A stretch of DNA of 17,390 nucleotides. Source: HRBIN01 sp038891515 (GTDB taxonomy: Archaea; Thermoproteota; Nitrososphaeria_A; Caldarchaeales; Caldarchaeaceae). The position numbers were made by a program, and so were the translations under genes. The stretch spans positions 1 through 17,390 of the forward strand of contig JAWAEB010000032.1 in assembly GCA_038891515.1 (NCBI GenBank), given 5' to 3'. Position 1 is the stretch's first letter; each line of letters starts with the position of its first letter. Under the pieces are notes generated by a model. It was not told the origin of the DNA, ran no database searches, and saw only the letters and a list, made by a program, of their open reading frames with translations. Of the stretch, positions 13,904 through 17,390 are shown piece by piece.

Positions 13904-15256
13904 CTACCACCTCAGCAATCCCACCCTGTACATGAGAGCTAAGGCAAGCAGAATGGACAGGATACCCATGAACGTCGGATGTGAGTTAAGGAAGAATTGG
14001 ATGGTCTGACTTCTCTGCTGTATCGAGGGGGCACGTTGTAAAGCAAGATATGTGGAGAGGAGGGAGGCGCGCCACCACCTGTTGACGAACTCATCCGATG
14101 GTAGGACACCCCTCTCGACGAGTGGAAAATATTCACCTCTTACAGAAACTTTGGACATAGCTAGGGAGACAACATCATGAAGCTCCTGTATCTTGCCCAC
14201 GACTTGCTCAAGCTTCAGCAGGAGTGTAGGAAACCTGAGGTCAGCTATCATAATGCGGCGGCCAGCCACAGCCGCAATCTCCTCACCCGGGATAAGCGGG
14301 TCCAAGGGATAAACATCAAACGCATCAACTGGAAGCAACAATATCCTGTCGCCAGCCCTCCACATGGCAGCTATGCTCTTGGCCAAGCTTATGGCCTGCT
14401 CCCCTGCATATCTCGACTGCTTTAGATGGATGTTCTCAGCCGCATCTACCAACGACGCGAGAGACCTGAGCAGGTCCTGATAGCTATCAGAGTTCTTGGG
14501 CAGGGACAGCGATGCGTTCACCACATATTCTATATGAACCGCCCACAATGCCACCAGTTCAACAGGAGGCTCCAAACCAGCCTCATGGGCTGCACCCAGT
14601 AGCTGGGAGAGCTGGGAGAGAGAGCTAGTGAGTCCAATATATCCCCTTGCAGAGTAGTTTATTATATCATCCATATGCTGTGTATATTCTCTCAGCGCCT
14701 CCGATACATCAGGTGTGAGCGGCTGGCCACCGGTCATGAATGAGATGCGGGAGGAGAGGGTCAGGAAGGCGGCCTTCGAGGTGGGTGGCGCCCACCCCAG
14801 CCTCCTCTCAAGACTCTGCACCAGCTTAAGCATGTTAGCCTTACTTCTCAAATCCTTGGTGAGGCCATAGTGGAGGGAGAGAAAATTGGCCACCGTCAAA
14901 TGTGTAATAAGATTCTCAGCATAGGAGCTGCTACTAACATCAAAACCCAAATCTACCCCATCCTCTCCCTCGACCCGTCCATTAACCTGGGCCGCCACCC
15001 TATTCAATAGCTGAAGGGACTCAATGTCACCTAGACCCAAGTGCAGTAGGGCGGCCATGGATCCCACCAGTGCATGGCTCCTGAGAGAGCGGACAGGATC
15101 GAAACTAGCTGAGACGCTTCCATCAGATTCTACAATCCCAGTGACATATGCTAGGTCGGCTCTGAGAACGTCCCGAACGCCCGCCCCCTCCCCATTCACA
15201 ACCGGAAGAAAGAACAACGTAATCGTGAGAAATACAGGCACCAGTTTTGCTCCCAT
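13904..15256 (-). CDS. Exported, C-terminally membrane-anchored protein (unknown)
   Basis: The 450-residue product has a clear signal peptide (MGAKLVPVFLTITLFFLPVV, cleavage probably near VNGEG). A long, largely helical extracellular domain with many Leu/Ala/Ser heptad-like stretches follows, then one C-terminal hydrophobic segment, FMGILSILLALALMYRVGLL, ending RW. The topology is type I: outside domain, single anchor, two-residue tail. There are no cysteines in the extracellular part and no catalytic motif that I recognise. ATG 15256 is about 3-5 nt from the start point predicted by the minus-strand TATA at 15281-15288. The gene heads an operon with the polytopic protein downstream, so a receptor, transporter accessory or surface-assembly role is possible; none is claimed. 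Confidence 0.8.
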   Translation of the reverse strand: MGAKLVPVFLTITLFFLPVVNGEGAGVRDVLRADLAYVTGIVESDGSVSASFDPVRSLRSHALVGSMAALLHLGLGDIESLQLLNRVAAQVNGRVEGEDGVDLGFDVSSSSYAENLITHLTVANFLSLHYGLTKDLRSKANMLKLVQSLERRLGWAPPTSKAAFLTLSSRISFMTGGQPLTPDVSEALREYTQHMDDIINYSARGYIGLTSSLSQLSQLLGAAHEAGLEPPVELVALWAVHIEYVVNASLSLPKNSDSYQDLLRSLASLVDAAENIHLKQSRYAGEQAISLAKSIAAMWRAGDRILLLPVDAFDVYPLDPLIPGEEIAAVAGRRIMIADLRFPTLLLKLEQVVGKIQELHDVVSLAMSKVSVRGEYFPLVERGVLPSDEFVNRWWRASLLSTYLALQRAPSIQQRSQTIQFFLNSHPTFMGILSILLALALMYRVGLLRW

Positions 15257-15280
15257 TCTAGGGATGACAGCCTGAACGGC

Positions 15281-15288
15281 TTAATAAG
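15281..15288 (-). promoter_or_regulatory. TATA box for the exported-protein operon
   Basis: CTTATTAA on the minus strand, centred about 28 nt before ATG 15256. Confidence 0.45.
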
Positions 15289-15423
15289 TAATTAGCAGCG
15301 GCTAAGGTGGCTACCGACGTATGTCGCCACAACAGTGACAACAAGCATCCCATCCATGGGGGAGGGGTGGGCGCATTCCGACGGGGCCTAAGTTGGCAAT
15401 CACAAGGATCGGCGATGGGGGAG

Positions 15424-16395
15424 TTAGACTTTCAGAAGCTCTAGAAACTGATGATTATCCATATCTATTGGTATGAGTGCGGGTAGATCTACCCCGGCGG
15501 ACAGATAAGCTGAAATTCTCTCGACACAGTCTGAGACCGGCCCGCAGACGGTCAGCGAGTTAATTATCTCCGGCGTCACTAATTTCTTGGCCATTCCCAC
15601 ACCCCCACTAACGTACGCCTCTCTTATCCGTTGAAGCTCTTCATGGCGTATACCACTCTGCACAGCAATAGCTGGAAAATTAACAAGATAGGTGGAAACC
15701 ACACCACTCAGCGACCGTCGAGCGGATTCCCCATCACTGCTTACTGATGAAACCAAAAGACCAACCACCTCTAGGTCGCCCAACTTTCGACCAGCCTCGC
15801 AGGCACCCTCTTTGATGATCTTCACAGCCCTTTCGACGTAAGTGGTAGATGTGAACACGTTAAGAATCACACCATCAGCTATCTTCCCAGCCAACTTCAG
15901 CGCCTTGAAACCCGTCACAGCCAGATATATAGGAACATCTCTTCGAAAGGGCTCAAAATCCAGCTCCATATCTCTCAACCTCACATACCTACCCTTGTAG
16001 TCGACTCGACGTCCTTTGAATATTAATCTGATGGCCTCCACATACTCCTTTAATCTAGCGAGAGGTGCATCAAATTCTATCCCCTGACGCTCCAGTATGC
16101 TTGGTGAGCCGGTGCCTAGTCCAAGTATGATCCTACCCCTTGATACTTCATCCAAAACAGCGAAGGTCACTGCGATAAGTGATGCTGAACGTGTGTAGAT
16201 GTTGACTGCTGAGGAAGCAAGACGTGACCTTTTAGTGGTGATGGCTAGAGCCGCCAAGGGTGACACAGCGTCCATAGTGAACCGAGTCTCGGCAACCCAG
16301 AACGACTCTGCCCCTGCCTGCTCAGCATCCACCGCCAATCTTAATATCTCCGCCGGACGGGGTGTGCCTAGAAATCCAACACCAGCCCTGCCCAT
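15424..16395 (-). CDS. LLM-class (luciferase-like) oxidoreductase, Mer-like
   Basis: The 323-residue cytoplasmic TIM-barrel protein belongs to the bacterial luciferase-like superfamily, whose archaeal members use F420 or FMN. Visible family features are VGFLGTPRPAEILRLAVDAE at the N-terminus, AESFWVAETRFTMDAVSPLA, SAVNIYTRSASLIAVTFAVLDE, GRIILGLGTGSP followed by a helix ending KEYVEAIRLIFKG, and DVPIYLAVTGFKALKLAGKI. The pattern resembles methylenetetrahydromethanopterin reductase (Mer), but many homologues have other substrates, so mer is not assigned. The frame is open 66 codons further upstream. I reject that extension because ATG 16395 gives the family N-terminus and lies about 26-28 nt from the TATA at 16418-16429. 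Confidence 0.88.
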   Translation of the reverse strand: MGRAGVGFLGTPRPAEILRLAVDAEQAGAESFWVAETRFTMDAVSPLAALAITTKRSRLASSAVNIYTRSASLIAVTFAVLDEVSRGRIILGLGTGSPSILERQGIEFDAPLARLKEYVEAIRLIFKGRRVDYKGRYVRLRDMELDFEPFRRDVPIYLAVTGFKALKLAGKIADGVILNVFTSTTYVERAVKIIKEGACEAGRKLGDLEVVGLLVSSVSSDGESARRSLSGVVSTYLVNFPAIAVQSGIRHEELQRIREAYVSGGVGMAKKLVTPEIINSLTVCGPVSDCVERISAYLSAGVDLPALIPIDMDNHQFLELLKV

Positions 16396-16417
16396 CAACC
16401 ACCAAAAGAAAACCTCA

Positions 16418-16429
16418 CATAAAAATATG
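16418..16429 (-). promoter_or_regulatory. TATA box for the LLM oxidoreductase
   Basis: CATATTTTTATG on the minus strand, centred about 28 nt before ATG 16395; decides the start in favour of the short form. Confidence 0.55.
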
Positions 16430-16674
16430 TCGTAATGATGGGGGAGATTCCAGGTTGCCGGTAAATAGCTAAGGTTTTCCCCCACCTCTCCACTAATAAA
16501 AAATTTGGCATACCTTTTCATACGCCATGAAGCTAAGTGGCTACAGCTCCTTTGTTTATAAAATTGGGTCCAGCAGAGGCTAGTCATCCACAACCCCGTT
16601 CCAGAAAAAAATCAAACTAAACACGTATGTTACACCCGAACTCATTGATTGCCAAAAAATATACCCTCACCCCA

Positions 16675-16684
16675 GATTTAAATA
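16675..16684 (+). promoter_or_regulatory. TATA box for tRNA-Asp
   Basis: GATTTAAATA, centred about 27 nt before the first tRNA base at 16708. Confidence 0.6.
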
Positions 16685-16707
16685 AAGCCGCCACCCAGAC
16701 AACATAA

Positions 16708-16781
16708 GCCTGGGTGGTATAGCCTGGTTAGCATCGCCGGCTGTCGCCCGGTGGACCCGGGTTCAAATCCCGGCCCAGGCG
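16708..16781 (+). tRNA. tRNA-Asp (anticodon GUC)
   Basis: The cloverleaf has acceptor GCCUGGG/CCCAGGC fully paired with discriminator G. The D arm is weak (GUAU with GCAU), as in other archaeal tRNA-Asp. Anticodon stem GCCGG/CCGGU encloses loop CUGUCGC (anticodon GUC), followed by a short variable loop GGAC and T arm CCGGG/CCCGG with UUCAAAU. No intron; CCA not encoded. A LAGLIDADG scrap and a truncated IS lie on the opposite strand within 50 bases of its 3' end. Confidence 0.96.
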
Positions 16782-16826
16782 CTTCTAGATATGCATTATT
16801 AGTGTGAGAGGGTTAAGGGGAAAGGA

Positions 16827-16925
16827 TTAGGGGGAGGGCTGGTCAGGTGGTGTTAGACGTTCTTCGAGGCGTTGTTGTTTCCTTTTGATTGTGAATCCTA
16901 CGAGTTTAGCATTTCTGTCCTTCAT
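16827..16925 (-). pseudogene. C-terminal scrap of a LAGLIDADG endonuclease
   Basis: On the minus strand one frame reads NAKLVGFTIKRKQQRLEERL and then TPPDQPSP before a TAA. The core VGFTIKRKQQRLE is the typical end of LAGLIDADG endonucleases and closely matches IGTTIRRKQQRLE in the pseudogene at 5743-6156, which is also followed by TPPTKPSPS. Everything upstream is missing: at about 16925 the sequence changes into the truncated IS transposase. This looks like a recombination or insertion junction. Too short for certainty. Confidence 0.45.
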
Positions 16926-17266
16926 CCTAGAATGGACCTGCCCTTAGAGGCGTATACCGCTATTATCTCGCCTGTGTCAACGTCTATTGCTGACCATAGA
17001 TAGACCCTTTCGCCAAGCCTCTTCTCGACAGTCTCATCCACTGCGACCAGCCTCCCAGGCTTACGTATAGGGTTGAAGGCTCTCCTCAGCCTATGAACCC
17101 ACTCCCTAACACTCTCCCTAGAAGCATCTGTGAAGCCATATCTCTCAGATACGTCCCTAAGGCTAAGGCCAGCTAAGAATAAGAGAGCAGCGTAAGCCTT
17201 CTCACGAGGACTATGAAACCTGAAAAGCCTAGACAAGACGTCAACGAGATAGTCGAAGACATGCAT
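16922..17266 (-). pseudogene. Truncated IS6-like transposase (N-terminal half)
   Basis: The 114-residue reading starts MHVFDYLVDVLSRLFRFHSP, with a helix-turn-helix region (LSLRDVSERYGFTDASRESV), then RKPGRLVAVDETVEKRLGER carrying the first catalytic Asp, and IDVDTGEIIAVYASKGRS. It stops at the junction with the LAGLIDADG scrap, so the second Asp, the Glu and the right IS end are lost. Unlike the copy at 9427-10032, the part that remains has an intact frame, so it is younger or less decayed. It cannot transpose on its own. Confidence 0.82.
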
Positions 17267-17327
17267 GACCAGATGAGAACATCTCAGGCCATAGGCCTAT
17301 CCGAGAAAGACTTAAGTTGACAGTGCC
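16926..17327 (-). mobile_element. Truncated IS6-like element (left part only)
   Basis: The outer end at 17315-17327 is the inverted repeat GGCACTGTCAACT read on the minus strand, identical to the left end at 9363-9375. The 5' leader between repeat and ATG aligns with the older copy, including the ATGCATG around the start. The right end is absent. Outside the repeat the sequence turns abruptly into the SRP-RNA-like stretch. Confidence 0.78.
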
Positions 17328-17328
17328 C

Positions 17329-17390
17329 ATGGCGTTCGGACCGCGTTGCGAGGTCCTCCCGCTCCGTCCTAGTCGGGGTGAACCCTCCCA
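17329..17390 (+). ncRNA. Partial SRP (7S) RNA S-domain, cut by the window edge
   Basis: The stretch ends CCTAGTC followed by GGGGTGAACCCTCCCA. This matches the conserved strand that leads into the SRP54-binding helix 8 (human 7SL reads CCTAAGGAGGGGTGAACC and then CCCAGG). Ahead of it, GGACC (17338-17342) pairs with GGTCC (17352-17356) around a GTTGCGA loop, as expected for helix 6. In a standard archaeal SRP RNA about 130 or more bases of Alu domain and helix 5 should precede this, but there the IS copy ends. Either the gene is interrupted, it is permuted, or this is a fragment. Identified from memory of the motif; the rest is outside the window. Confidence 0.55.

Larger units (their letters stand above)
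16396..16707. other. Intergenic region between LLM gene and tRNA-Asp
   Basis: This region holds the two divergent promoters (16418-16429 for the LLM gene, 16675-16684 for the tRNA). The central 240 bases show no gene. The open minus-strand frame here is a low-complexity upstream extension of the LLM gene with no family similarity. Confidence 0.5.

Noticed and set aside
16396..16593. 66-codon N-terminal extension of the LLM oxidoreductase
   Set aside because: No family similarity, an unusual Trp/Cys/Phe-rich reading, and a TATA box lying inside it at the right distance for ATG 16395.
1..17390. CRISPR arrays, rRNA genes and tRNA introns
   Set aside because: No regularly spaced repeats, no rRNA core sequences, and both tRNAs fold without introns.

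Overview
The window looks like chromosomal DNA of a thermophilic archaeon of the Thermoproteota/TACK group; a Caldarchaeales- or Nitrososphaeria-like lineage is a guess. The evidence is as follows. Most transcription units start at or within a few bases of a point about 26 nt downstream of an AT-rich TATA box (leaderless mRNAs), and Shine-Dalgarno motifs appear mainly in front of downstream operon genes. Two tRNA genes lack an encoded CCA. There are archaeal-style zinc-ribbon tails, AGG/ATA-rich codon use, a PRC-barrel protein, and LAGLIDADG endonuclease remnants.

Layout. 1-285: end of a cupin gene. 282-4022 (minus): HyuA-HyuB, an ATP-dependent hydantoinase/oxoprolinase pair, divergent from an M24 metallopeptidase (4096-5196) across one shared TATA box. 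5197-5742: about 550 bp without a convincing gene. 5743-6156: a frameshifted LAGLIDADG homing-endonuclease pseudogene, facing tRNA-Pro(GGG). 6570-9315: an island of small membrane and proline-rich proteins (a zinc-ribbon membrane protein, a small soluble protein, two tandem paralogues) ending in a PrsW-type intramembrane protease with two N-terminal zinc ribbons. 9363-10039: a decayed IS6-like insertion sequence with recognisable ends and a probable 8-bp target duplication. 10054-11596 (minus): a methyltransferase and a flippase-like membrane protein. 11663-12121: a PCu(A)C-type copper-binding protein. 12150-12245: a MITE-like element whose arms match the end of the IS. 12295-12723: a PRC-barrel/zinc-ribbon protein. 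12720-15256 (minus): an operon of an exported protein and a polytopic membrane protein, neither recognised. 15424-16395 (minus): a luciferase-like (LLM) oxidoreductase. 16708-16781: tRNA-Asp(GUC). 16827-17327: a LAGLIDADG C-terminal scrap joined to a truncated second IS copy. 17329-17390: what appears to be part of the SRP RNA, cut by the window edge.

The main points of interest are: (i) one IS family seen in three states (dead full-length copy, truncated copy, MITE); (ii) two LAGLIDADG remnants, each beside a tRNA gene; (iii) an SRP-RNA-like sequence abutting an IS end; (iv) a PrsW island with tandem DGLDYIYYGAIA proteins and zinc ribbons that carry Glu in place of the fourth Cys; (v) all three convergent protein-gene pairs sharing one CTAG as both stop codons. 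Everything here comes from reading the sequence; no database search was run.
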